Assembly (NCBI GenBank): GCA_047967505.1
Contig: CM106539.1
DNA: 64,000 nucleotides
Reading direction: 5' to 3' (one strand)
From: Dipteris shenzhenensis
Lineage: Eukaryota > Polypodiophyta > Polypodiopsida > Gleicheniales
Shown in pieces: positions 45,005 to 56,205 of the stretch. Numbering within the stretch: the first letter of the stretch is position 1; every line of letters starts with the position of its first letter. The notes under the pieces were generated by a model, which saw only the letters and a program-made list of their open reading frames with translations, was not told the DNA's origin and made no database searches. The position numbers and the translations under genes are program-made.

Positions 45005-48000
45005 ATGGCATCAGGGGGAAGTGAATCTTTAATTCTGAACATAAAAAAATTGGAAGGAGCACACAATTATGCATTATGGGCAGAACAGTGTTTGAATGTA
45101 CTTCTGCTAAAGAAGATTTCTAAGCCCATAAGGGTGAAGGGTGTCAAGCCATCTGACATGGCAGATGATGAATGGGAGGAGCTTGATTTGTCCGCAAGGG
45201 CAGCTATCATGCTTACTATTTTTGATACTCTTGTGTTCAATGTTCAGGCTGAAAAGACCTCTTATGCCCTATGGCAGAGGCTAGCAGAGTTGTATGCCCA
45301 AAAGAGTTCAGCCAGTAAGGTTTATTGGTTGAAGAAGCTGGTTGATCTTCGCATGAAGGAAGGTACAACTATGACCTCACACTTGAGTGAGTTCAATGCC
45401 ATCTTTACACAGCTGATTGCACAGGGGTTGAACCTTGATGAGGAGTTCAAGGCTACTTTCTTGTTGTGTACCCTCCCTGAGAGTTGGGACACATTCAAGA
45501 CCACCCTGTCAAATTCAAATGTCATTCTTATGTATGCTGATGTGGAGAGCTCTCTCCTTATGGAGGAGATGAGCAGGAAGAACAATATGGGCAGCAAGTC
45601 TTCCAATGCTTTGCAGGTACAGGAAAGAGGCAGGACTCAGCAGAAGGGGAGATCTGCTAGTAAGTCCAAATCCTGCAGTCAGTCCCGTGGCAAAAAGGAT
45701 ATTGAATGCTTTTATTGTGGCAAGAAGGGACATGTGAAGTCTAAGTGCTTCAAGTTTATACGGGATCAGAAAGCCAAGAAGGCTGAGGCAAAAGATGCAG
45801 GCAGTGGAAGCAAAGGCAAAGGCAAGGCCAAGGCAGATGACTTGGATGCAGTGAATGTTGCAGCAGAGGACAGTGACAGTGACAGACATGATGTTTTATG
45901 CTCTTCTGCTGTAATTGCACATACTTTGGTTATTGATGGCCATGACATGCACACCTGGCTCTTGGATTCAGGTGCTTCTTTTCATGTTACTCCTCATAGG
46001 GAGTGGTTTACTTCCTACACAGGTACTCATGGAGTTGTTCATCTTGGGAACAACTATGTATGTCAGATTGCAGGGATTGGCAGTATACAGATAGTATTCC
46101 CTGATGGACGCATATTTATGCTTGATGGTGTTCGCCATGTGCCGCAAATCAAGAAAAATCTGATTAGCACTGGCTTGTTGGATGACAGTGGTTACCACAC
46201 CACATTTGGGGATTCCAAATGGGTGATTATTGATGGCCAAGTTGTAGTGGCTGAGGGTTTTAAGAGTGATACCTTGTACCCTCTTTATGTTTCCGGTGTA
46301 GGTAATCATGTTGTTGCCATAACCGAGCTGCCAAAGGTTTCATTGTGGCATAGCCGATTGGGACACATGTCTGTTAAAGGAATGCAAGAACTGTCACGTT
46401 TGGGTTATCTGCCGTCTCTTTCATTTTCAGATTTGCCTACTTGTGATCATTGCATATTTGGCAAGCATTCTATGACTCCTCATAAGAGGAGAACTCCCCA
46501 AAATAGAGCACCGCTTGATCTAGTGCACACTGATTTGTGTGAGATGCCACAGTTATCACTAGGGGGTGCAAAGTATTTCATTACTTTTATTGATGATGCC
46601 ACACGCAAAGTGTGGGTCTATTTCTTGAAGCATAAGAGCGAGGCCTTAGATGCTTTCAAGAAGTTTGTCGCTCAGGTTGAGAATCGGACAGGTCGCAGGC
46701 TGAAATGCCTCAGATCCGATAATGGGGGTGAGTATGTGTCACATGCTTTTGTGCAGTTTTGCGAAGCTAAGGGCATTAAACAGGAACTCACAGCCCCTCA
46801 TAATGCATCTCAAAATGGTGTAAGTGAGCGGATGAATCGAACTATTCAAGAGAAGGTTCGATGTATGTTGTCTTATGCTGCATTGCCCCATGGCTTTTGG
46901 GCAGAAGCCGTGCAAACAGCAGTTCACATAATCAACAGGTCGCCTAACAAGATTTTGGAGTTGAAAGTGCCAGAAGAGGTGTGGTCTGGCAAGCCACCCT
47001 CATATAAGCACTTGCGTGTGTTTGGCTGCGAGTGCTTTGCTCATATACGCAAAGAACTGCGCACCAAACTGGAGCCAAAGTCCTCCAGATGCATCTTTAT
47101 GGGTTATGGTGACGAAGGTGAAATGGGGTACAGGTTATGGGATCCCGTTAAACGGAAAATTATACGCAGCAATGATGTCATCTTTAAAGAGGATAGTGTA
47201 CACAAAGAACCCGTGCAACCTGTGGAATACAGGAGGGTTGTTTATGATGATGTCGGACAGCAAAGAATGCCCATTTATATGCAGCAGCAGGCTGCTGCAG
47301 ATAACCCTGTTCAAGAGGGTATACAGGCTGAAAATCAGCCATATAATTTTGCCAATGATGCACCACTGAATATGCCAGCAAATGGGGCTGTAGAACAGCC
47401 AGATATGGTGGTACAGCCACCCGTCATGCATGACGAACAGGCTAGACAGCAGCCTAATCCGGAACATTTTGTTAGGAGGAGCACCCGTGTACAACGGCCT
47501 CCTGACAGGTTTGTTCTAGGAGCCAATAATGTGGCTGATTTTATTATGCTGACAGATTGTGGTGAGCCTTCCAGCTTCAAGGAAGCTATGGGAAGGATAG
47601 AGAAAAGGAAGTGGGAGAAAGCCATGCAATCTGAAATGGACTCCCTACTTCAAAATGATACATGGGATTTGGTGCAGCTACCTGCAGGCAGAAAGGTTTT
47701 GCCATGCAAGTGGGTTTACAAAGTCAAAGTGGATTCAAATGCTTTACCAAGGTATAAGGCCAGATTGGTTGCCAAGGGATTTAAACAGGAGAAGGGCATT
47801 GACTTTGATGAGATCTTTTCCCCTGTAGTCAAGATGACTACTTTGAGAGCAGTGTTAGCTCTTGTTGCTCATGAGGACATGGATTTATGTCAGATGGATG
47901 TGAAGACTGCTTTTCTTCATGGAGATCTCCATGATGAGATCTATATGAGTCAGCCAGAGGGATATGCTGTTAAAGGGAAAGAGCAGCTTGTGTGTAAGCT

Positions 48001-49114
48001 CAAGAGGAGCTTGTATGGACTCAAGCAGGCACCAAGAGAATGGTACAAGAAGTTTGATGCCTTCATGCAGTCCCAAGGGTATCATAGGTGTGAGACCGAT
48101 CACTGCTTGTACACCAAACGGGCAAAGGATGGCAGTTTGATGCTACTCATTCTATATGTGGATGACATGCTGATTGCCAGCAAATCTCAGCAGGAGATTA
48201 GTGCTTTGAAGAAGCAACTGCATAAGTCTTTTGACATGAAAGACTTGGGTGATGCAAACCATATTCTTGGCATGCGGATTACTCGTGACAGGTCCAAGGG
48301 ACTTTTGTTTCTGTCAGAGAAGGAGTACATTGACAAAGTACTGCAGAGGTTTAAAATGGAGGGGGGGAAGTCTATTAGTACCCCGTTGCCTCCACATTTA
48401 AAACTCAGCAGTAAGGACAGCCCCAGATCAGATGATGATAAGGCTGAAATGGCCAAGGTTCCGTATGCATCTGCAGTTGGTTCTTTGATGTATGCCATGG
48501 TTGCCACTCGTCTGGATATTGCTTTTGCGGTGGGAGTCATCAGCAGGTATATGGCAAATCCAGGCAAGCGGCACTGGGAAGCAGTGAAAGGTGTCTTGAG
48601 GTATCTCAAGGGTACCAAAGACTTGTGCATATGCTATGGTAGGCAGGATGCATTGGTGCATGGTTTTACAGATTCAGACTATGCAGGGAATGCAGATAAC
48701 TGGAAGTCTACTACCGGTTATATTTTCACATTTGCAGGAGGTGCTATATCATGGGTGTCTCGGTTGCAGAAATGTGTTGCACTGTGAACTACTGAAGCTG
48801 AATATGTTGCAGCCACTGAGGCTTGCAAGGAAGCAATATGGCTTACTCGGCTGGTGGGAGATTTGGGCATTACAGGAGATATGCCAGTTTTGCATTGTGA
48901 TAGTCAGAGTGCTATCATGTTGGCAAAGAATCCGGTCTTTCATCAAAAGACCAAGCACATAGATGTAAAATATCATTTCATCAGGGAGGTACTGGAAGAC
49001 AAGCGACTTGAGCTTGTGAAGGTGCATACTGATGATAATCCTGCAGATTTGCTTACTAAGAGCTTGCCTACAGAGCGGTTTGCACATTGCCGCCACATCA
49101 TGGGATTAGGATGA
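45005..49114 (+). CDS. Copia gag-pol polyprotein, 1369 residues if the single in-frame TGA is counted as one residue
   Basis: ATG at 45005; open for 1260 codons to TGA at 48785-48787, then open in the same frame to TGA at 49112-49114. Domains: gag with zinc knuckle C-x2-C-x4-H-x4-C at residues 235-248 (CFYCGKKGHVKSKC); protease LLDSGASFHV (catalytic Asp321); GAG-pre-integrase LWHSRLGHMS and CDHCIFGK; integrase catalytic Asp510, Asp572 and Glu608 with 35 residues between the last two (DD35E); RT from QMDVKTAFLHGDL to LYVDDMLIAS (Asp1053, Asp1054); RNase H FTDSDYAGNADNWKSTTGY, then the stop just before TTEAEYVAA, ending in TKSLP. The family normally has Ser at the stop position. The order integrase before RT defines Ty1-copia. 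Apart from the stop, nothing looks damaged. Confidence 0.95.
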
Positions 49115-49202
49115 GACCATTCTTATTTTATGGTCTTGTATACAGTAACTGTATATTGCTGTAATTTTTTATTCTTTTCTCCCCTTTAGGCATATTGGCC
49201 TT

Positions 49203-49214
49203 TAGGTGGGAGGT
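49203..49214 (+). promoter_or_regulatory. Polypurine tract of the copia element
   Basis: TAGGTGGGAGGT directly before the TGTTGGGG start of the 3' LTR. Confidence 0.85.
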
Positions 49215-49417
49215 TGTTGGGGTAAAGGCACATTGCCACCCCTTTATTAAAGATATGACACCTATGACTGTCTTAAGACAGTCATAGGGTGAAAAACCTA
49301 ATCCTAATAAAACTTAAGAGTTTGTGGTGTGGCTCATCACTACACACCCACATCTTTTGAGTCTTCTCTCTCTCTCACTCTCCCCGGTTGTACTTCTCCC
49401 TCTTTCTTTCCCTCTCA
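49215..49417 (+). repeat. 3' LTR of the copia element
   Basis: 203 bp, identical by eye to 43227-43429, including the palindrome at 49261-49288. Followed by the ACATG target duplication. Confidence 0.96.
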
Positions 49418-49422
49418 ACATG

Positions 49423-49863
49423 GCCTTCATGACATCACTTTAAGATGAGTCTTTAGGCCTACACTTGAATTCCTTGATAAGTGCTTCCACTTCTGCTTCC
49501 TTTACTTTGATGAATTCCATGGCTCTTTGTTTATGCTTGTTCGGAGTAAGCTTTTTTAATATCCAAATCTTTGTGCCTTTTAATTTGTGAGTTTGTCTAA
49601 GAATCTTTATCTTCGTTGCCTTGTTTTTGTAAGAAATTGGAGCATGTAACCCCTTTTGATAAACCATGCATATGTCATCATAATCCCATCCTACAATGGG
49701 TATCTTTTCTATGAGGTTATTGAACTTATCTTCTGTGTAACCTTCTTCATTAGACCATCCATCTGGCAGTCCCCCAATTCATACTCCATGACTTTCTCAT
49801 GTAATTTTGTTGTCCACTTTTTCCGTTATCTTCTCTTTTAGTGGCTTCATACGAGTGTTGATC

Positions 49864-49921
<58 letters not shown>

Positions 49922-50054
49922 ATGACATGACATGATTGTATTAAAGTTTGCGTGAGACCCTTCAATATCTATGGGGCTGGTGACCGCTATTGACAAATAG
50001 TGGTCTTTTACATCCATAGTGTGTGTGCGCATGCGTGTGTGTGAGAGAGGGTGC
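49423..50054. other. Intergenic DNA between copia and chromovirus
   Basis: A Lys-rich 75-codon minus frame (49667-49440) has no motif I recognise. A (GA)n tract and an ACATG-type pentamer run are at 49868-49935. A GT-rich run with GCGCATGCG lies at 50018-50045. Confidence 0.45.
49868..49935. repeat. (GA)24 microsatellite followed by (TGACA)n
   Basis: GA dinucleotides to 49917, then about four TGACA units. Confidence 0.95.
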
Positions 50055-50059
50055 TACAC

Positions 50060-51032
50060 TGACACGACCTCAGCACTTGTGAAACCTCTGATTTGCAAGC
50101 AAACACAAGAATACACCAAACGTGAGGAAACTGAGCAGGTTGCTTACCACCCAACCATGACATCTATGGGATGCGATCCCGAATAAGGAGATGTCCCCTC
50201 CGAGCCTCGAGCTGAGCTACTGGCACGAACTCCCAATTAGATCTCAACCAGCCTGGTGTCCCATACCACCAGGTGGCGCTGTGAAGCTTGGGATTCGCTA
50301 CTGGGCCTTGGGCTACGCTATGATGAAGGCGCGCTTCTGCGACTCACCTAGCTCCTGGGAACGAGACTTGCTGCCATCGGCTCCCTGAGAACTGAACCTC
50401 TGGGCCCCTTATATAGACTCGGGCCTCAAGCGCAAAAAATAGCGAAGACCTCTATCTGGTTTGTACCCTTGTTACTCAACATGAGAATCAAGCTTGCCTA
50501 GCTCGTTAGATTTAGATGCTCGTTGGGGAGAGACTAAAATGAAAACGTTTATAGACTTCACAAGCAGTTGTAGCTTGAATGAAGAGATTTTGGACTACCT
50601 TTTGATTAGCCTTCTCCTTTAGTGCTAGCCTTCGTCATGGCCGAGTCTACCCTTCACCTCCGGAGTGCTGACAGAAACTCAGTACGAAGACTTTGTATAA
50701 ATGGATGCTCAAGTATGTGTGGGTGTGTGGATTTGTATCTGTGAGAGCATATTTTTATACTATGGTCTACACCCACTGTTGGGCGCTCATGACGTCAGTG
50801 GGGATGTCATAGTAGCTAGTCCCTGCTATGCATGATGGAGTTTATGGTTTTCAACCTTGTGAGTGACTATGATGAGATTAAAACTGCACTATGTTGTGTT
50901 TTTAGAGGATGAGTTTGGGAATGTTCCTGGATTCATCTAGGTATATACTTGCCTAGCTCTAAGCCTTCCCAGGATACCTGAGCTAGTCTTGTGTACCCAG
51001 TACACGTCAGATACCAATCCGTGCATATGACA
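50060..51032 (-). repeat. 3' LTR of the chromovirus, split by R1
   Basis: LTR parts 50060-50504 and 50948-51032; the 443 bp between are an R1 insertion flanked by CTTGCCTAGCTC on both sides. About 518 bp without insert and duplication, against 498 bp for the other LTR. Confidence 0.9.
50505..50947 (+). repeat. R1 dispersed repeat, copy 2 (full insertion)
   Basis: 443 bp from GTTAGATTTAGATGC to TCATCTAGGTATATA, flanked by a 12-bp direct repeat CTTGCCTAGCTC (50493-50504, 50948-50959) that is single in the undamaged LTR context at about 56623-56634. Ends are not inverted repeats and there is no coding capacity. The long duplication suggests target-primed integration of a SINE-like element, but no clear RNA polymerase III boxes or A-tail were seen, so the class is open. 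Confidence 0.85.
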
Positions 51033-51048
51033 TACTTCCCCTCCTCTA
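51033..51048 (-). promoter_or_regulatory. Polypurine tract of the chromovirus
   Basis: Minus-strand AGAGGAGGGGAAG directly before the 3' LTR. Confidence 0.75.
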
Positions 51049-51636
51049 AGAACTCATTCTTGAGTTCGTTAAAAAACCCGGGCATGTCCTCTGGAGGTTC
51101 TGTAATGTCTCCCATGTTGCATCCTCCTCAACACGATCCTTCCACTTGATCTTGTATTTCGTGATAGTTCTATTACGAATCTGTCTTTTACGAAATTCAA
51201 GAATACTCTCAAGCTGGTATGGAATAAAAGTCAAATTTGTAACTTCTATTATTTCTTGAGGAGAAACAAGTTGGTCATCCGCACCCAATAACTCTTTTAG
51301 TCTACTAAAATGACATACTGGATGTACGTTAACATCAGGAGGCAATTCTAGTTTATATGCACCTGGTCCAATTTTTTTAATAACCTTGAAGAAACCACAG
51401 TCTCCGGGGGATATTTTTGGAACCAAACCAGTACTTAAGGCTCTTGGATTCCTTGGGAATACGCAAATATACCATTGTTCCTTCAGAGAACTCTCTAGGT
51501 GAACGATGTCTATTAGCATATAATTTGTCCCGATCTTGGGCACTTCTAATAGACTCCTTGGCAAATTGAACATTTCTTGCATGTCTTGTAAGAATGTCTT
51601 TGCAACATCATTTTGGATTCCTTTTAAACCAACCAT
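51046..51636 (-). pseudogene. Chromovirus integrase C-terminus with chromodomain
   Basis: 196-codon frame: VIKKIGPGAYKLELPPDVNV-HPVCHFSRLKELLG (GPY/F-type module; family: RIGxVAYxLxLPxxxxIHPVFHVSxLK), then LESILEFRKRQIRNRTITKY and KIKWKDRVEEDATWE, a chromodomain (family: ILxRRxxxxxxxxxxxxLVKWxGxxxEEATWE). Such domains can direct insertion to marked chromatin. Frame starts after a break from the core domain. Confidence 0.85.
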
Positions 51637-51711
51637 AACTGGTTACTTAGGTTGAAACCTGTACATAAGTATAAAAGGACTATAACCAGTACTCGAATGC
51701 TTTGCACTGTT

Positions 51712-52458
51712 CTAAGCAAATTCTATCATAGGGAGATAATCTTCCCATGAAGACTGTCTCTTAGAAACATATGCCCGAAGCATATCTTCAACCAATTGGT
51801 TGACCTTCTCTGTACTGCCATCAGATTGTGCATGATGTGAGGAACTCATACTCAGAGTAGTTTGCAACTTCTCAAAAACAAGTGTCCAGAAGTTACTTGT
51901 AAACTTCGAGTCCTTGTCACTGACTATGTCAGAGGGAAAACCATACAACTTAAATAAGTGGTCCACAAACTCGTGAGCTAGCTGAACAACTAAGATGGTT
52001 GTTCTAGTAGGTAAGAATCTAGCCATTTTTGTCAGACAGTCCACTATGACCCAAATGGAGTTATGACCCTTGCGCGTTCTAGGCAAACCGGTAATAAAAT
52101 CCATGGAAATACTTTCCGATTTATAACCTGGGATTTGCAATGGCTGTAATAAACCCGCGCTTCTAAGGCGTTCTACCTTAGTAACCTGACAAACCCGGCA
52201 ACCTACTACATAGTTTTCAATAAATGCACGCATCTTAGGCCAATAAAAGGTATGCTTCACAAGAGACAAAGTTTGATGTATACCTGGATATCCAGCACTA
52301 GGAGCATCATGACACTCCCAGAGAATCTTGGATCGAAGATCCAAAACATGTGGCACACATATTTTTCCATTCCGGAACAGCAAGCCATTCCTAATCATCC
52401 ACTGACCTCCCGCCGCCTGTACCATAGGTGGCACAATCCTTGAGTCCTGGTCAACCAT
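51712..52458 (-). pseudogene. Chromovirus integrase zinc-binding and catalytic domains
   Basis: 248 codons with HH-CC finger (CHDAPSAGYPGIHQT ... CRVCQVTK), then SMDFITGLP (first Asp), SDKDSKFTSNFW (second Asp) and the Glu in STEKVNQLVEDML, i.e. the D,D-35-E set. SSHHAQSDGSTE is the usual SxYHPQTDGQTE in mutated form. Ends at a stop after LPMIEFA, where family members continue into AYN. Confidence 0.88.
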
Positions 52459-52589
52459 GGAGCTCCCATCCTGGACTTTTTGCCAATAAGAACTGAAATG
52501 ACTATTAGTTGCTCAAAGCCCTCTCAAGGATTGAAATAGGTCTGAGGATATTTCCGTAAATGACATAGCATTTACAAACTTGACTCGAC

Positions 52590-53000
52590 TTAAGGCATTC
52601 GCCACACTATTCAGCGAACTCTTTCAATAACGTATTTTAAATCTTGCATTAACTCCACCCATCTAGCCTTTCTTCCTCTCAATTCAGACTCGTCACACAC
52701 ATACTTGATTGACTGGTGATCGGTCAATACAAGAAACTTCGAACCATACAAGTAGTGTCTCCAAACCTTCAGAGCCTACACAACTGCATAGAGTTCTTTT
52801 TCTAGTGTGGGCCAACGATATTGGGTGTCGTCTAGCTTCTTACTCTCAAAAGCTACAGGTTTGCCCTCTTGGAATAAAGTTGCCTCAATCGCAAAATCAC
52901 TCGCATCGGCCTCTAAAACATAAGGCCGGGTAGGATCGGGTAATGCAAGAACGGGTGATTCCTTGATAGTTAACTTCAAGGTTTCAAAAGCCTTATTCAA
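52590..53000 (-). pseudogene. Chromovirus RNase H
   Basis: Frame 53000-52776 has VLALPDPTRPYVLEADASDF and PVAFESKKLDDTQYRWPTLE-KELYAVV; after a stop the reading continues with VWRHYLYGSKFLVLTDHQSI. Family: LPDFxKPFxVExDASxxxIGAVLxQ, PxAYxSxxL, YxxxxKELxAVVxALxxWRxYL and TDHxSLK. Confidence 0.88.
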
Positions 53001-53004
53001 TGCA

Positions 53005-53667
53005 TCATTCCAAGAGATCGGCTAGGTAGACCTGCGTCCACGACCTTTCAATATGTTGGTTAGGGGTGCTGTGATGTGAACAATCACGCACAGACTTCCG
53101 TAGAAAAATCGTGAATCCTAGGAAAGAACAAAGTTGTTTCACAGTTTGAGGAAAAGGCCATTCCAAGACCTTCTGGATACGATCTAGATCAATGCTAATA
53201 CCTTCAGAAGAAATCTTGTGTCCTAAGTAAATGATCTCCTTCATAAAGAAGTCACATTTACTCATCTTGCAATAAAGCTTATGTTGTCTTAGTATAACTA
53301 AGACAATCCAGAGGTGTCCAATGTGATCCTCTAGCGTTCGGCTATATACCAAGATGCCATCTAAGAACACGACAACGAATTTGTCCAAAAAATCTCGAAA
53401 CAAATCGTTCATCATTTGCTGGAAGGTAGCAGGAGCATTGGTCAAACCAAAAGGTAATACGAGGAACTCGTAGTGGCCATATCTAGTGCGGAATGCGGTT
53501 CTATCTATGTGTTTAGCATAGATACGGATTTGGTGATAACCCGTACGCAAATCAATCTTAGTAAAATACTTCGCTCTGGCGAAACGGTCTATCAAATCAT
53601 CGGAACGAGGAAGAGGGTATTGATTCTTAATTGTCACTTTATACAATCGTTTATAATCTATACACAT
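53005..53667 (-). pseudogene. Chromovirus reverse transcriptase with mutated catalytic box
   Basis: MCIDYKRLYKVTIKNQYPLP, KIDLRTGYHQIRI, FLVLPFGLTNAPATFQQMMN, then the catalytic box FVVVFLDGILVYS, where the family has F-L-D-D: the second Asp is Gly. QHKLYCKMSKCDFF and IQKVLEWPFPQTVKQLCSFL-G follow. The frame is otherwise long, but without the Asp pair the enzyme cannot work. Confidence 0.93.
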
Positions 53668-53721
53668 TCTCCACGAATACTCTCTCTTTTTCTTACGAGG
53701 ACAGGTGCTCCCTAAGGTGAT

Positions 53722-53928
53722 TTACTTGGGCGAATATAGCCCATATTCAGCTTGTAGTTGTGAAGCTAACTCATCCTCCACAAGTTGGCTCATCCTATAA
53801 GGTGGAACACTAATAGGTTGAGCCCGAGGTACTAAACCTATGCAATGGTTTACTGCCCGTTCTGGAGGTAAACCTTCCGGCAGTTGAGCAGGGAATACAT
53901 CCATGAAATCATCCAATAACGTTCTCAA
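53722..53928 (-). pseudogene. Chromovirus pol segment before RT
   Basis: 68 codons: FMDVFPAQLPEGLPPERAVN, HCIGLVPRAQPISVPPYRMS. This is the conserved linker between protease and RT (family: FxDVFPxxLPxGLPPxRxxDHxIxLxPGxxPxxxPPYRxS). Confidence 0.85.
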
Positions 53929-54154
53929 TTCACGGTGTTCAAACTAGCTTAAATCATTTTAACAGAGACAACAAATGAAGAAAGCGGAATCAAAACACAC
54001 TGATACACATCATAATGAGAAGTGTTTATTATATTCCGAAGTTGCATCGCAGATACAATAGGTCTCTGAAAAGAGGAATATTATCAAATTGCTTCCCAGC
54101 TGAAAGTTGCACCTCGTAGGTGTGATTGCTAGGTATCGTGGACAACCCCATCTT

Positions 54155-54772
54155 CTACACAAGTTTGTAATTAACAAAATTATAAGAGCTGCCCGAGTAA
54201 AAGAGAATGCGAACTCTTTGGTCCCTAATTTCTCCATAAACTCGGAAAAGATCATGGGAACCAAATATTGAATTATTAATAGTGCAATTACAAGAAAGTG
54301 GACAGGTAATGACATTTATAGAAATACCTATCATCGAAACTTGATTAGCTCCCTTAGCTTTGGTACCTGGATCTGCATGGAGCTTCAAACCTGGTGCTTG
54401 CATCTGGTTCTTGCGCTTAGGACAATCATTTCTAGTGTGGCTCCGCTCCTCGCAGATGAAGCAACATCCTTTCTTTAACTTCAATGTACGGAGGAAATGG
54501 GCACAACCATTCTTTGTTTGAGTCGAGTGCTTCTTGGAGGCGTTGTCTAGAGACTTCGACTCCCCGGTAGCAGTGGTAGACTGGAAGAACTTCCTCTTGT
54601 TCTTCCCATTCGTGTCGGCAATGGTGGTTCCCTTTGCGTTGGCCATGGTATCATCATAGATGCGCACGTAAATGGCCTCTTGCAAAGGGGTACACTTGTT
54701 GTTCTTGATCTGTAGCTTGTACGAGTCAGGCAAACCATCCACAAAGAAACCTAACAAGGTCACTGGATCCAT
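54155..54772 (-). pseudogene. Chromovirus gag C-terminus, zinc knuckle and protease start
   Basis: 205 codons: a gag segment (MDPVTLLGFFVDGLPDSYKL), a basic linker, zinc knuckle CFICEERSHTRNDC (C-x2-C-x4-H-x4-C intact, about residues 110-123) and then VRILFYSGSSYNFV, the retropepsin block in which the catalytic Asp has become Tyr (family: LIDSGSSHNFI). Confidence 0.88.
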
Positions 54773-54961
54773 CTTTGTAGCTCTGGTCTACAAGTCCCGA
54801 AACCTCTGAAGATAAACCTCAAAAGTCAGATTCAGCTTTGGACATATCGAGGGCTTTGAGCTTGTCTATGATATCATAATCTTCCTCCTCCTTCAGTAAC
54901 TCTTCCTGAAGACATCTTCAAATTCTATCCATGTCAGAGGCTTGGGTCGGAGTTCCTTCCA

Positions 54962-55396
54962 CTATAATAAAGCCTTCCCTGACATATACCCTGCTGCATG
55001 CTGCATTTTCTTGTCTTGTGGGTAAGGGTGAAACTGGAAGTGTACTTGCCACTTGTCCAACCAAGTGTCAACCACTTCCTTGGTACGGGACTTCTGATCT
55101 ATGAGAAAAGGATCTGGAGTGATATTCGGACCTAACACTGAAGCCAAGGCATCCACATGCGTGAGCGCCTGAACAGTGCTAGTCAAAAGTGAGAGTGAAG
55201 TCTGAATCCCTTGAAGTTGTTGTGTCAACCCCGTTTGATTCGTGTTAACACGCTCAAATTTTGCATCGAGAGCAGTGGTGAATTCACTGAAGGTAGTCTT
55301 CATAATCAAATCATCGTAGAGACCATGGTCATCATCCACATGGTAGTTCATATCTTGGTCTCCCATTGCAAGCCCGGGGTCTACGGAATCAGCCAT
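54962..55396 (-). pseudogene. Chromovirus gag N-terminus
   Basis: From ATG at 55396 (MADSVDPGLAMGDQ): an acidic start, a coiled-coil-like segment (FTTALDAKFERVNTNQTGLT QQLQ...), and a capsid opening with VVDTWLDKWQVHFQFHPYP and MQHAAGYMSGKALL (family: WxxxxxxxxxxxxxxxxxkvxxAxxxLxGxAxxW). A stop at 54962 truncates it; the rest of gag lies in other frames to the left. An upstream in-frame ATG at 55444 is possible, but the chosen start fits family N-termini better. Confidence 0.75.
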
Positions 55397-55469
55397 GACT
55401 GAAATCTGATCTGAAAAAGAAGATAGGCTAGAGAAGAGAAACAAGTAGGTGGTCTCGGAGCTAGGAGGT

Positions 55470-56190
55470 AGAGACGAAGTGAAGGTTAGCTAGGGAGGAG
55501 ACGACGGAAGAAGGGAAGGTTGGCCGATGAAGAAGGTAGGTTGGGTTGAGCTGACGATCAGCTTGGATTCTTGGACCTGGGACTCCCGCTCCTAGCTGTC
55601 CGTATGGATTTCTATAGCAGGCCGTACAACGTTTCTGGATCCCGAGCATGAAGACGTAGAGGTGTTGGAAGGTTGCGCAATCCATAGGCTAGGAGAGAAG
55701 GCAAGGTGGTCGAATTAATAACGGGAGAGTAGGCTTTTAGTAAAGCCCTGCTTTTCAAAAGCTCACCCTCCAAAAACGGAGGGATAGTGCTTTTTTAAGC
55801 CTCTAGGCCCCCCCAAAAAGCATCTGGCCTAGATTGCAATCCAGCCCTATCTTGCTGTGCACCTTCTTGCGCTCGTCTTCTACTTGCCATCACGTCCCCT
55901 GAGCAGCCAGCCCCACGCGGAATTCCCCTTGGTTCGCCCTAGCTCTACGCTCTCTCACGGCTCCCTTCTCACTCCTCTACTCGGACCTCACTACCTCCAC
56001 CTAACTACATCTCTCTTTCTCTCTCTCAGCCCATCACATCTTGCAACGAAATCACCCTTCTTGCTCTGTCTCTCCTTACTTCTATCCTAGCTGTCACTTG
56101 CAAGGCATGAACATGAATTTCGAAATTGAGGCATACGTGGAGAAAAATTGGTCCCAAATTCTCGCAACAGAAGTTCCTACCTCATGAGTT
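55470..56190. other. Chromovirus leader
   Basis: About 0.75 kb between primer site and gag, pyrimidine-rich on the + strand, with no recognised coding sequence. Confidence 0.55.
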
Positions 56191-56203
56191 GGCTCTGATA
56201 CCA
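56191..56203 (-). promoter_or_regulatory. Primer-binding site, initiator-Met tRNA type
   Basis: Minus-strand TGGTATCAGAGCC two bases inside the 5' LTR. Confidence 0.9.
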
Positions 56204-56205
56204 AC

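Larger units (their letters stand above)
43227..49417 (+). mobile_element. Complete, recently inserted Ty1-copia retrotransposon
   Basis: 6191 bp bounded by a 5-bp target duplication ACATG (43222-43226 and 49418-49422). The LTRs (43227-43429, 49215-49417) are both 203 bp and read as identical. Primer site TGGTATCAGAGCC at 43432-43444, polypurine tract TAGGTGGGAGGT before the 3' LTR, and one gag-pol frame with all expected domains in copia order (gag, protease, integrase, RT, RNase H). A single in-frame TGA at 48785 interrupts RNase H. The leader between primer site and gag is 1.56 kb, unusually long. Identical LTRs imply a recent insertion, since both are copied from one template at integration. 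Confidence 0.96.
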
